A stretch of 48,156 nucleotides of DNA from Kiritimatiellia bacterium (lineage in GTDB: Bacteria; Verrucomicrobiota; Kiritimatiellia; RFP12; UBA1067), in the NCBI GenBank assembly GCA_017525225.1, contig JAFXTB010000054.1, forward strand, positions 1-48,156, in the 5' to 3' direction. Made by a program: the position numbers and the translations under genes. Shown here piece after piece: positions 8,630 to 16,590 of this stretch. How positions within the stretch are numbered: position 1 is the first letter of the stretch; the number at the start of each line of letters is the position of its first letter. The notes under the pieces were generated by a model. That model had not been told where the DNA came from. It saw only the letters and a program-made list of their open reading frames with translations, and made no database searches.

Positions 8630-9643
8630 TCAATCCAGTTTTACGCCTATCATCGACAGCACGCGGTCGAGGTCGTTGTTGTCGAGGAAGTCAATCTCAA
8701 GGATGCCCTTGGTGTGCCTGCCGTTTGCATGGGTGACGCCGCTCGTCACGCGTACCGCGCATCCGAGATGCTTGCGCAGCTCGTCGGCGAGGTTGCGCAC
8801 GTAGCTGTCGGGCAGGTCGGGCGTGCCGGCCTTCTTCTCGACCACCGGCGCATGCAGGCGCGCCACCTTGCGCTCGAGCGCGCGCACCGTCAGCGATTCG
8901 TTCACGCAGTCGCGGGCAAGGATGATGCGATCCTTCTCGTTCTCCACGCCCAGCAGCACCTTGGCGTGCCCCGTGGAGAGCATGCGGCGGCGGACAAGCT
9001 CGCGCACCTCGTCGGGCAGCTCGAGCAGCCGCGTGGAGTTGGCGATCGCCGGGCGGCTCTTGCCGACGCGCTCGGCGACATCCGCCTGCGTGAACGAGAA
9101 GTTATCCATCAGCAACCGGTACCCTTCTGCCTCGTCGATGGGGTTCAAGTCCTCGCGCTGCGAGTTCTCGGTCACCGACATCGTGGCGGCGGTGGCGTCG
9201 TTGACGTTCTTCACCACGGCGGGGATCAGCTTCCGTCCTGCGATGACCGCCGCCCGCAGGCGGCGCTCGCCGCAGATCAGCTCCAGCTTCCCATCGGCGC
9301 GGCGCCGGCAGACGACCGGCTCGATGACGCCGTTGGCCCGTATGGAGTCGGCCAGTTCGTTGAGCTTGTCTTCGGCGAACTCCGTACGCGGCTGCCACGG
9401 ACTCCGCTCGATGTCCAGAGGCGGCACCTCTATGACGGCGTTGGCGGGCTGCGCGGGCACGGGCCGCTGTACAGGCACGGGCCGCTGCGCCGCTGCCGCC
9501 GGAGCAGACGGCGTCGCTGCAGACTTCGCCGGGGCCTCGCCCAGCAGGCTGTCAAGCCCCGTGCCGAGGCCGCCTTTCATCTGGCGGCGGTTCGGCGGCT
9601 TGGGTCCGGCCGCCTTCTTCAGGAAGGGATTGCTTTTCTTCAT
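8630..9643 (-). CDS. parB: chromosome partition protein ParB
   Basis: A 337-residue ParB/Spo0J. The start has the typical GLGTGLDSLLGE segment (about 25-36), then a Pro/Ala linker. The CTP-binding/nuclease-like fold contains GERRLRA (125-131) and TENSQREDLNPIDEAEGY, followed by the helix-turn-helix TQADVAERVGKSRPAIAN and a C-terminal dimerisation domain. It loads on parS sites and slides as a CTP-driven clamp in chromosome segregation. parA is not next to it, which is unusual. Its ATG overlaps the argC stop (ATGA), showing translational coupling to an arginine biosynthesis gene. Confidence 0.95.
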   Translation of the reverse strand: MKKSNPFLKKAAGPKPPNRRQMKGGLGTGLDSLLGEAPAKSAATPSAPAAAAQRPVPVQRPVPAQPANAVIEVPPLDIERSPWQPRTEFAEDKLNELADSIRANGVIEPVVCRRRADGKLELICGERRLRAAVIAGRKLIPAVVKNVNDATAATMSVTENSQREDLNPIDEAEGYRLLMDNFSFTQADVAERVGKSRPAIANSTRLLELPDEVRELVRRRMLSTGHAKVLLGVENEKDRIILARDCVNESLTVRALERKVARLHAPVVEKKAGTPDLPDSYVRNLADELRKHLGCAVRVTSGVTHANGRHTKGILEIDFLDNNDLDRVLSMIGVKLD

Positions 9644-10704
9644 GGGTACATCCCCGGGTAGTTGAGGCCGGTCCTCTCGTCGAGCCCGAACATGATGTTC
9701 ATGTTCTGCAGCGCCTGCGAGGCCTGCCCTTTCATGAGGTTGTCGATTATCGATACGATGCGAAGCTTCCCGGTACGCGCGTCCACGGATACCACGATGT
9801 CGCAGAAGTTCGTGCCGCGCACGCTCATGGTGCCAACCGCCGCCGTGGACGGCAGCACGCGCACGAACGGGCTGTCGCGGTAGAACTCGCGGTAGATGGC
9901 TACGACATCCTCCTCGGTGGCGTCGTTCGCAAGGTCGCCGTAGAGCGTTGAGAGTATGCCCCTCGAGATCGGCAGCACCTGCGCCGTGAAGGTGACACGC
10001 ACCTCCTCACCGTACTGCAGCGACAGCTCGCGCTCGACCTCGCACACATGCTGGTGGCCGCTGAGGCGGTATGCGTTGATCTGCTCGCAGCGCTCGGGAT
10101 AGTGGAACGTCTGCTTCGCCTTCTTACCAGCCCCCGACACGCCGCTCTTGCAGTCGCACACGATGGACCAAGGCTTGACTAGGCGGGCATGCGCGGCCGG
10201 CGCCATCCCGAGGATGCAGCTGGTGGCGAAGCATCCGGGATTGCCCACGAGGTTCGCGCGCGCGATGGCGTCACGATGAAGCTCCGGCAGGCCGTAGACG
10301 TTGGTGCCGAGAAGCTCCGGCGAGAGGTGGTTGGGGTCGCGCCCGAGGCGCGTGGCATAGTCCTGGTACGCCGCCAGCGTCGTGAAGCGGAAGTCGCCGG
10401 AATAGTCGATCACCTTGGCACCCTTGGCGAGCTCCGCCTTGGCGTCCGCCATGCCGACGCGATCAGGCGTGGCGAAGAACACGGCACCGAACTCCTTCTG
10501 CGCCGCAGGGTCGTCCGCCGCCAGGATCGGCATGTCGCAGAATCCCGCCAGATGCGGGTAGACCTCGGACATCCTCTGCCCGACAGCCTCGCGCGCCACG
10601 AGCGCGCCTATCTCCACCTGGGGATGGCGAAGCAGCAACTCTATTATTCCAAGGCCGCCGTAGCCGGTCGCCCCGACGACCTTTACCTTTATCTTTCCGT
10701 TCAT
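9640..10704 (-). CDS. argC: N-acetyl-gamma-glutamyl-phosphate reductase
   Basis: A 354-residue enzyme with N-terminal NADP-binding motif GATGYGGLG (11-19) and the catalytic cysteine in GNPGCFATS (C158). It reduces N-acetylglutamyl phosphate to the semialdehyde, the third step of arginine synthesis. The start at 10704 is preceded by AGGAAGCGAA and gives the family's normal N-terminus. A longer frame to 10956 would run into dhaL and is Arg-rich noise. A TGGTAGAAT box lies at 10715-10723. No other arg gene is present in the window. Confidence 0.95.
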   Translation of the reverse strand: MNGKIKVKVVGATGYGGLGIIELLLRHPQVEIGALVAREAVGQRMSEVYPHLAGFCDMPILAADDPAAQKEFGAVFFATPDRVGMADAKAELAKGAKVIDYSGDFRFTTLAAYQDYATRLGRDPNHLSPELLGTNVYGLPELHRDAIARANLVGNPGCFATSCILGMAPAAHARLVKPWSIVCDCKSGVSGAGKKAKQTFHYPERCEQINAYRLSGHQHVCEVERELSLQYGEEVRVTFTAQVLPISRGILSTLYGDLANDATEEDVVAIYREFYRDSPFVRVLPSTAAVGTMSVRGTNFCDIVVSVDARTGKLRIVSIIDNLMKGQASQALQNMNIMFGLDERTGLNYPGMYP

Positions 10705-10714
10705 TTCGCTTCCT

Positions 10715-10723
10715 ATTCTACCA
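10715..10723 (-). promoter_or_regulatory. extended -10 before argC
   Basis: TGGTAGAAT on the minus strand, ten nt before the argC ATG, with AGGAAG between. Transcription would start inside or next to the ribosome-binding site, so initiation may be near-leaderless, or the gene may be read from the dhaL transcript. Confidence 0.4.
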
Positions 10724-10762
10724 AAGCCGCGGCGATGCCGCAACGGGGTTCGTGCAGAAGGT

Positions 10763-11365
10763 TCATTCCGCGAAGCAGGCCCAGATGTCGGCATTGGACG
10801 CGCTACCGGCGTCGATCGGGCCGATCGAGCGTTCACCGAGATTCTTCGCGCGACCGAACTTCGCCTGCATCCCGGCCGTCGCCTCGCTGCCTGCGCGGGC
10901 CGCCGCGGCTGCCGCCGCGAACATCGCCGCCTCGCCCTCCGCCGCATGCGCGCCAAGCGCCTCCACGGCCGGGATCAGCGCGTCCATGAACGTCTTGTCG
11001 CCCACCTTGGCCGACGTGGCGAAGCCCAGCTCCTCAAGCCCGGCGGCGAAGAGGTCGGCCAGCTCCTGGGCGGAAAGCTCCGTGCGCCCGGCCTCCACCG
11101 AATCGGCCATGCCCTCGAAAAGAGAACCATAGAGCGAGCTGGTCGAGCCGGACACATCCGCCTCGAGGTGCGCCACCATGTCGGAGAGCAGCGCCTTGAA
11201 GTCCGCCCCTTCGGCCTTCGCCAACGCCTGCGTGGCCGCCACTATCGCCTCGCCATGGTCGCCGTCGCCGCCGGCCGCGGCATCGAGCGCGGAATACTCC
11301 TTCTCGCGCGTTGCGGCCTTCGCCGCCGCACGCGCCCACACAGCCTTGAACTGGTCCAGTGTCAT
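10763..11365 (-). CDS. dhaL: DhaL-type dihydroxyacetone kinase ADP-binding subunit
   Basis: A 200-residue all-helical DhaL domain. Seen are the metal/nucleotide-binding segment GGDGDHG (32-38), the phosphate-binding loop SGSTSSLYG (Ser-rich where the family has GGSSGPLYG), and the late signature LGERSIGPIDAGSAS. DhaL carries ADP/ATP for phosphoryl transfer to dihydroxyacetone held by DhaK. No dhaK or dhaM lies beside it, and both neighbours are unrelated. It may pair with a distant DhaK or serve another kinase, since FakA-type fatty-acid kinases contain the same domain. It has its own promoter at 11401 and an AGGAAAGGAACGAG ribosome-binding region. Confidence 0.88.
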   Translation of the reverse strand: MTLDQFKAVWARAAAKAATREKEYSALDAAAGGDGDHGEAIVAATQALAKAEGADFKALLSDMVAHLEADVSGSTSSLYGSLFEGMADSVEAGRTELSAQELADLFAAGLEELGFATSAKVGDKTFMDALIPAVEALGAHAAEGEAAMFAAAAAAARAGSEATAGMQAKFGRAKNLGERSIGPIDAGSASNADIWACFAE

Positions 11366-11400
11366 CTTTCTCGTTCCTTTCCTGAAATCGGTTGGTGCGT

Positions 11401-11409
11401 ATTATACCA
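11401..11409 (-). promoter_or_regulatory. extended -10 box of dhaL
   Basis: TGGTATAAT on the minus strand. The predicted leader to the ATG at 11365 is about 29 nt and carries a purine-rich ribosome-binding site. It belongs to the recurring TGGTATAAT promoter type of this window. Confidence 0.6.
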
Positions 11410-11430
11410 TAAATGCAGACCCGATGGGCG

Positions 11431-12723
11431 TCAACCGTCCGCAAAAGGTTTGCGTCGCACGATGAACGCCGCCAGCGACAGCAGCATCCCCGGCAGCAGC
11501 AGCACGTTACCCGCAAGCGTCCGCAGCAGCTCCGCACCCTCGATGGCACGGCCTGTGGCGAGATCCGTGATTGGCGACGGCGCCGATACCGAATGCGTGG
11601 CCGACTGCACGGCACGCGAGAGCCAGAGTCCAAACCTGTCCGCGAAGGACGCGTTGAACTCGTCGGGGAACTGCGCCACAACACTGGGAGCCATCAGCAC
11701 CACCGCAAGCGACACGAGCGCGGTGAACAGCGCCACCGGCCGCGAAAGCGCCGCCGAGAGGAACAGCCCGTACGCGGCCAGCATCGCCGCAAGCGACCAT
11801 ACCTCTATCTGCGAGCGAAGAAGGTTCCAGGCGAACGAGTCCGCCGGCGCAAGCACCACGAGATCGCGCCTTGGGCGAATCATCACGGCCGACCGTCCGG
11901 TGTTCGCGAAGGTCAGGTTCAGCGGCGACGGCACCCCGTCCCCCTTCCCTGTCCGCGCAAGCGGAATCTCTATCACGGCCTGCGTGCTGTTGGATACGAC
12001 GGCCGACATGTCGCCCAGCGTCAAAATGCCGGCGACCGGCGTACGCAGCTCGAACTGCGTGGAGAACCTCACGCGCAGCGTCAGCTCCGCCCCTTCCTCC
12101 ATCTGCCTCTTCAGCCGCGGCACGTCGAAAGGCCACACCATCGTCTCGCCAGGCTTCACCACGTCGTAGCGGTCCATCTCCTTCGTGGTGAGCAGTGCGA
12201 GCACGGCCCGCTTCGGTGCCTTGCGCACGGCCTCGGGGGTCGCGGGGTCGCGCAGGTAGCCGCCGAGGATGTGGCCTGCCACCACGGCCGGCGGCGGGAG
12301 GGTTGGCTCGTAGTGGTGGCGGCATGGGGGCACGCCAGCCTGGCCAGGCAAGGCGGGCGGCATCGCCAGCACAAGCACGGAGGAAAGCGCGATGGCCGCA
12401 GCCGCGAGCACGGTCGTGGCAAGCCACTTGCCGCAGACAACGCCCCAGGCTGATGCCGGGCGCACCAGCGTGAGCGACAGCCTCTTGAGTTCACGTTCCC
12501 GGGCGAACATGCCGCACGATGTGGAAAGCACGGTCAGAAGTATGACCGCCGCGGCGAACCCGGGTACGATGCGCACATGCATCTCAAGGATGCCGGACGC
12601 GGTGCCGTCGGAACGGACGAAGTCCGGCATTAGCCAGTGGATGAGACCGACCGCCACCAGGAGCAGCAGCGCCACGCGTCCGCGCATGAACGCCCGCAGG
12701 GCAAGAAGAAAAGACTCCTTCAA
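11431..12723 (-). CDS. ABC-2-type exporter permease (second subunit)
   Basis: A 430-residue membrane protein. It has an N-terminal transmembrane segment after MKESFLLALRAFMRGRV, a cluster of helices at about 50-130, a large extracytoplasmic beta-rich loop (about 150-290), and further helices at the C-terminus. This fits ABC-2 permeases that move lipids, peptides or polysaccharides out of the cell. Its ATG overlaps the stop of the ATPase gene by four bases, making it the last gene of the permease-ATPase-permease set. The substrate is unknown. Confidence 0.72.
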   Translation of the reverse strand: MKESFLLALRAFMRGRVALLLLVAVGLIHWLMPDFVRSDGTASGILEMHVRIVPGFAAAVILLTVLSTSCGMFARERELKRLSLTLVRPASAWGVVCGKWLATTVLAAAAIALSSVLVLAMPPALPGQAGVPPCRHHYEPTLPPPAVVAGHILGGYLRDPATPEAVRKAPKRAVLALLTTKEMDRYDVVKPGETMVWPFDVPRLKRQMEEGAELTLRVRFSTQFELRTPVAGILTLGDMSAVVSNSTQAVIEIPLARTGKGDGVPSPLNLTFANTGRSAVMIRPRRDLVVLAPADSFAWNLLRSQIEVWSLAAMLAAYGLFLSAALSRPVALFTALVSLAVVLMAPSVVAQFPDEFNASFADRFGLWLSRAVQSATHSVSAPSPITDLATGRAIEGAELLRTLAGNVLLLPGMLLSLAAFIVRRKPFADG

Positions 12724-13484
12724 GCCGGATTCCCCTCCTTCGCTCCTACGGCGGCGGCGAAATAGTCCTCTAGCGCATGGCGTGGATCGGCGCTCGCCGC
12801 GACGATGTCGGCCACGGCCCCTTCTCCCACGACCTTGCCCTGGGAGAGGATCGACACACGCGTACAGACATCCTGCATGTCGAAAAGCTGATGCGACGTC
12901 ACGAGAACCGTCATGCCGCCGGCGGCAAGCGTACGGATGAGCTCCTTCACATCGCGGGTGGCGAGCGGATCAAGACCGGATGTGGGCTCGTCCAGGACAA
13001 GAAGCTCTGGATGCGACACGAGCGCGGCGGCGAATGCGACCTTGCGCGCCATTCCCTTGGAGAATCCGCCTACGGCGCGGTCTGCGCTGCCTTCAAGCCC
13101 CATGCGCGAAAGCAGCTCGGCCGCGCGCTCGCGCGAGGTACGGCGATCCAGGCCGGAAAGCCCCGCATAGTAGAGCACCGTCTCGCGCGCCGTGAGGAAC
13201 GGATGCAGATACGAGAGCTCCGGCAGATAGCCAAGCCGGGCGCGGGCGCGGCGCGAACGCGGCGAGAGGCCGAAGAGCCGCACCTCGCCGGCGGTCGGGC
13301 GCAGCAGGCCGAGGATGAGCTTGATGGTGGTGGACTTGCCCGATCCGTTCGGGCCCAGGAGGCCGAACACGTCCCCCCGGCCGACCGTGAGGTCCACGCC
13401 GCGCAGCGCGGAGGCGAGCGGACGCAGCCAGAAGTCGCGGAAGGTCTTCACAAGGCCATGTATCTCTATTACGGCATCGTTCAC
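12720..13484 (-). CDS. ABC transporter ATP-binding subunit
   Basis: A 254-residue ATPase with Walker A GPNGSGKST (about 46-54), signature motif GGFSKGMARKVAFA, Walker B LLVLDEPTSGLDP and the H-loop His in VTSHQ. The helical part resembles CcmA/NatA-type exporter ATPases. The start is GTG at 13484: GGAGGG sits 7 nt upstream and the GTGA overlaps the stop of the upstream permease. The longer frame to 14267 is the shadow of that permease. It powers the two adjacent ABC-2 permeases. Confidence 0.92.
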   Translation of the reverse strand: MNDAVIEIHGLVKTFRDFWLRPLASALRGVDLTVGRGDVFGLLGPNGSGKSTTIKLILGLLRPTAGEVRLFGLSPRSRRARARLGYLPELSYLHPFLTARETVLYYAGLSGLDRRTSRERAAELLSRMGLEGSADRAVGGFSKGMARKVAFAAALVSHPELLVLDEPTSGLDPLATRDVKELIRTLAAGGMTVLVTSHQLFDMQDVCTRVSILSQGKVVGEGAVADIVAASADPRHALEDYFAAAVGAKEGNPA

Positions 13485-14422
13485 GATATCTCCCTCCGTA
13501 CAAGCAGTATGGAGCCCACGGTAAGCCATAGCAGGGAAAGCAGAGCGCCGGCCGCCAGCGCGGGCAGTACGTCCATCCAGCCGAGCATGCCGCCGTTCGC
13601 AAGGCGGTCCACAAGCCAGAACCGGTTGATGTCCGGCAGGATCGCACGCAGAGGATGGACGAACGACAGGACGATCGCCGCAGCGACAAGCGCGGTGACT
13701 GGCGCGGGGGCGAGGCGCGTAGCGAGCGCACCGGCGAACGACACGAACACGATGCAGCCTGCGGCGAGGGCGGAGAATGCAGGCAGCAGGCGCAGCAGGG
13801 AGGCGGTCCATCCCTCGAATGATGGTGGGAGGTCGCGTCCCATGGCCATCGCGAGGATGAATGCGAGTGGTTGCGCCGCGGAAATGAGCAGGCAGGCGGT
13901 CCAGCAGAACCGCGCACGGAGAAAACGGTTCGCGGCGGCGGCGAGGGCGAAGGCACCGAGCGTGAGGCCGACGCCACACGCGAGAGCCGGCCCCCACACC
14001 TGGGCGGTGGAACCATGCCCGTCGCGCGCCAGCGCGGCTATCGCGCCGGAAGACGAGGAGAGCGCCGTGGCGCAGGCGATCGCACCGGTGAAAAGCGCCA
14101 GCGAGCCAGCGACGCCTGCAAGCTTCGCGACCAGGAACAGCGGCCGCGGCACCGCCAGGGCGAGCGCAGCGGCGGCCGTGCCGCTTTCCAGCTCGCGACC
14201 GATGGTACGCATGGCCGCGGCCGTGGCGAACACCAGCCCGAACACGAGCAGCGCCGAGAAGCCGCATTCACGCGCGAGGCGGCCAGCTTCGCCGAACTGG
14301 TGGTAGTGGAACGCAGGGGCCAGATGCACGACCGCGAACCCGGAAAGGAACAGAACCGCCGTGAGCGGTTCTGCCAGCGACTCCACGGCCGCCGTCCGTG
14401 CAAGGGCGAAGAAGCGACGCAT
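13481..14422 (-). CDS. ABC-2-type exporter permease (first subunit)
   Basis: A 313-residue protein, very rich in Ala and Leu, with about six hydrophobic segments and no recognisable soluble domain. RELESGTAAAALALAVPRP resembles the cytoplasmic coupling segment of ABC-2 permeases. It is the first of the three ABC genes, lies 11 nt after the Pro/Lys-rich protein gene, and its stop overlaps the ATPase start. The substrate is not evident. Confidence 0.7.
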   Translation of the reverse strand: MRRFFALARTAAVESLAEPLTAVLFLSGFAVVHLAPAFHYHQFGEAGRLARECGFSALLVFGLVFATAAAMRTIGRELESGTAAAALALAVPRPLFLVAKLAGVAGSLALFTGAIACATALSSSSGAIAALARDGHGSTAQVWGPALACGVGLTLGAFALAAAANRFLRARFCWTACLLISAAQPLAFILAMAMGRDLPPSFEGWTASLLRLLPAFSALAAGCIVFVSFAGALATRLAPAPVTALVAAAIVLSFVHPLRAILPDINRFWLVDRLANGGMLGWMDVLPALAAGALLSLLWLTVGSILLVRREIS

Positions 14423-14433
14423 CGCGCCCTTCC

Positions 14434-15381
14434 TCAGAGCGCTATGAACGCCGTATAGTTCTCGCCGGCGACGGGGCCGCAGCCTTCGGTGAAGAGGAAG
14501 TAGAACACCACGCCCAGCACCAGCAGAGCCGCGATGGAGGTGATGGTGGTCATGGCCAGCAGCCAGCCAGGCACGCCGGCGGACTGCGCCTTGGGGACAT
14601 CGGCACCGAACGAATCGATGTCGAGAGGCTTCAGCTCCGGCACGTCGCCCAGATCGCCCGGATGGAGTTCCGCGACGCCATCTGGCGGCGTGGCGCCGCC
14701 AGGCACGCCGAGCGTCGGACGCTTCAGCGAAACGCCTGGACGGTGGAGCTTCAAGGTCTTCTTCTGCGTCACAGCCGAATCGGGCTCACCGGCGGCAGGC
14801 TCTGCCGACGGCGCCTCCGGCACAGGTGCAGGCGCGGGCGCAGCGGCGGCCTCAGCCATCGGCGCAGGCTTGGGCGCGGCGAACGGCGAGGGGGCCGGCG
14901 GCTTGCCGAGATCCGTAGGACGGCGCAGTCGTATGGTCTTGAGAGGGGCAGGCCCCTTCGACGCGGTGGGCGCAACGCCTATGGCGGATTCCAGAGAGAT
15001 GCGGCTCGTCTTGGATTTCGAGGCCTGCTGCTGGGCCGGGGTGAGGATGCCCTCGGCGATGATGCCCGTCTTGTGAAGCGTGGCCTGCGCGGGGATGGGG
15101 CCGGTGACGGACTTCAGCGACGCGGTCTGCTTCTTTGCGGCATCCGGGGCGGGAGGCGGAACAGCCGCGCCGGGGGCGGGAGGCTTGCGGATCACTGGCT
15201 TGCGGATCACTGGCTTGAGGCGGATCGTCGATCCCGTCGGGGCAGGAGCCGCGGCGGGCGCGGGGGCCGCAGGCGCGGGCGCGGGGGCGTGGGCCGCAGG
15301 GGCAGACGCACCGCCGAACGGGGTGTCCTTGGGCGGCAGTTCATCGGCACCGATGGGCGTCATCACAACTTCTTCAGCCAT
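14434..15381 (-). CDS. Pro/Ala/Lys-rich protein with repeated TIRLKRP-type motif and a C-terminal membrane anchor
   Basis: A 315-residue protein, mostly disordered. A short basic motif recurs: STIRLKP, LKTIRLRRPT, KKTLKLHRPG and VSLKRPT, with Pro/Ala linkers between. Near the C-terminus a single hydrophobic segment (GWLLAMTTITSIAALLVLG onward) and a short tail follow, so the basic part likely faces the cytoplasm as a tail-anchored protein. It lies between frr and the ABC genes and is probably co-transcribed with both. I do not recognise a family. The repeated motif suggests several copies of one docking peptide. Confidence 0.6.
   Translation of the reverse strand: MAEEVVMTPIGADELPPKDTPFGGASAPAAHAPAPAPAAPAPAAAPAPTGSTIRLKPVIRKPVIRKPPAPGAAVPPPAPDAAKKQTASLKSVTGPIPAQATLHKTGIIAEGILTPAQQQASKSKTSRISLESAIGVAPTASKGPAPLKTIRLRRPTDLGKPPAPSPFAAPKPAPMAEAAAAPAPAPVPEAPSAEPAAGEPDSAVTQKKTLKLHRPGVSLKRPTLGVPGGATPPDGVAELHPGDLGDVPELKPLDIDSFGADVPKAQSAGVPGWLLAMTTITSIAALLVLGVVFYFLFTEGCGPVAGENYTAFIAL
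15187..15216 (-). repeat. perfect 15-bp tandem duplication
   Basis: The 15-bp unit GCGGATCACTGGCTT is present twice in a row and codes for the repeated VIRKP within the Pro/Lys-rich protein. A perfect copy implies recent duplication and possible length variation between strains. Confidence 0.8.
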
Positions 15382-15441
15382 ATCTCACCAATCCTCTCTT
15401 GAGTAGCCAACCTTGACCTGCATGCGTACGGTCCTTGCGGA

Positions 15442-16005
15442 CTACACCGCCATGACTTCGGACTCTTTGGCCTTGAGCTCCGCATCCACCTTTGCGATGC
15501 CGTCGTCGGTTGCCTTCTGCACCTTGTCAAGACCGACCTTGAGATCGTCCTCGGAGATCTTGCCATCCTTCTCCAGCTTCTTGAGCGAATCGTTCGCGTC
15601 GCGACGGACGTTTCGCATGGCGATCTTCTGGTCCTCGGCCTGGCGCTTGGCCATCTTCACGATCTCCTTGCGGCGTTCCTCATTGAGCTCGGGGATCGTG
15701 ATGCGCAGCACCTTGCCGTCCATCTGCGGCGTGACGCCCAGATTGGCCGCAAGTATGGCCTTGTTCATCTCGGCCAGCACCGTAGGGTCGAAGGGCGTGA
15801 TCTTGATCTGGCGCGGCTCGGGCGTGGATATGGTGGCCAGGCTCTTTATGGGCGTGGACGCACCGTAGTAGTCGACGCGTATCCCGTCGACGAGGGCGGG
15901 CGACGCCTTGCCGGTGCGCAGCCCCGCGAACTGGGCCTTCAACGCATCGAAACTCTTGGCGATCTTCGCCGTTGCATCGTTCAGAACTTCAGAGACAGTT
16001 TCCAT
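15442..16005 (-). CDS. frr: ribosome-recycling factor
   Basis: A 187-residue protein of standard RRF length. It shows the conserved LRTGKASPALVDGIRVDYYG segment, PEPRQIKITPFD, and the Lys/Arg-rich helical region ERRKEIVKMAKRQAED. It splits post-termination ribosomes together with EF-G. frr commonly follows tsf and pyrH; here neither is present. The ATG at 16005 has AGAGGA upstream, and a clear promoter lies at 16037-16066. It heads the unit with the Pro/Lys-rich protein and the ABC exporter. Confidence 0.97.
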   Translation of the reverse strand: METVSEVLNDATAKIAKSFDALKAQFAGLRTGKASPALVDGIRVDYYGASTPIKSLATISTPEPRQIKITPFDPTVLAEMNKAILAANLGVTPQMDGKVLRITIPELNEERRKEIVKMAKRQAEDQKIAMRNVRRDANDSLKKLEKDGKISEDDLKVGLDKVQKATDDGIAKVDAELKAKESEVMAV

Positions 16006-16036
16006 TTCAATCCTCTTATTGGTCCAAGACGGGAAG

Positions 16037-16066
16037 AGTATACCATAATTGACGTCCGCATGGCAA
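16037..16066 (-). promoter_or_regulatory. promoter of frr
   Basis: Minus strand: TTGCCA (16066-16061), an 18-nt spacer ending in TGG, and TATACT (16042-16037). The predicted leader is about 25 nt with AGAGGA before the ATG. Confidence 0.65.
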
Positions 16067-16067
16067 C

Positions 16068-16092
16068 AAAAAGGACAAAAAGGCCAAAGGCC
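16068..16092 (-). terminator. intrinsic terminator of the DUF4186 gene
   Basis: On the minus strand GGCCTTTGGCC forms a short hairpin followed by TTTTTGTCCTTTTT. It lies 31 nt after the DUF4186 stop and just before the frr promoter, separating the two units. Confidence 0.55.
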
Positions 16093-16122
16093 GGGAGACG
16101 GGTTCTCTGCGGGGGATGCCTT

Positions 16123-16491
16123 CTATCTGACGGACCGTATCTGACGTTCTATCCACGCCATGAGGAAATCTACGATGCGCGACTGGCGTTCCGGCGGGAT
16201 GTCCGTACCCTTCGGCACCTTCCACCACCTGTACAGACAGCTGCGGCAGCAGGTCGCGGTCGCGTGCTGCGCCTTGAACACAGGATGTCCACGCATGGGG
16301 GTCTGCCTTCCGTCGTTGGGCGGATTCGCCGGCGCAAGCCGCGTACGTATGAAGTCCTCGGCATGGCGGCGGATCGTATCCATGCCCTTGTCGGCGACAT
16401 ACCTCTTGTCCTCAGCCGAGAGCTGGAAGCGCGAGCGGAATCTAGACCTCGCAAGTTTCTGGAATGCTGCATCTGTCGCTGGTTGTCTCAT
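16123..16491 (-). CDS. DUF4186 family protein
   Basis: A 122-residue small basic protein. The segments FRSRFQLSAEDKRYVADKG, DTIRRHAEDFI, NPPNDGRQTPMRGHPVF and AQHATATCCRSCLYRWW match what I recall of DUF4186, a family with conserved Arg, His and Cys residues and no assigned function. The CC-x2-C and nearby His residues could bind a metal. The start at 16491 gives the family length. A TGGTACAAT box ends 8 nt before this ATG and there is no ribosome-binding site between, so the mRNA is predicted to be leaderless. It is divergent from the flippase gene. Confidence 0.75.
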   Translation of the reverse strand: MRQPATDAAFQKLARSRFRSRFQLSAEDKRYVADKGMDTIRRHAEDFIRTRLAPANPPNDGRQTPMRGHPVFKAQHATATCCRSCLYRWWKVPKGTDIPPERQSRIVDFLMAWIERQIRSVR

Positions 16492-16499
16492 CGGCGCAT

Positions 16500-16508
16500 A
16501 TTGTACCA
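16500..16508 (-). promoter_or_regulatory. extended -10 of the DUF4186 gene
   Basis: TGGTACAAT on the minus strand, 8 nt from the ATG at 16491, which places the expected transcription start at or beside the start codon. Confidence 0.5.
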
Positions 16509-16573
16509 CAATCCCTCCGTGCCCGGGGCGGCGAAACAAATCCGAATCAGCTATGGTCACGATAGCATAGGTT

Positions 16574-16582
16574 TGTTATAAT
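16574..16582 (+). promoter_or_regulatory. extended -10 of the flippase gene
   Basis: TGTTATAAT on the plus strand, 8 nt before the ATG at 16591. No Shine-Dalgarno sequence fits in the gap, so the transcript is predicted to be leaderless or nearly so. Confidence 0.55.
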
Positions 16583-16590
16583 ACACGCCA

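Noticed and set aside
13485-14267. N-terminal extension of the ABC ATPase
   Set aside because: It is the frame shadow of the upstream permease; the GTG at 13484 has a strong ribosome-binding site and normal family length.
15431-15442. GTCC-GCAA-GGAC hairpin after frr as terminator
   Set aside because: Four-bp stem without U-tract, and the next gene lies close on the same strand; more likely chance.
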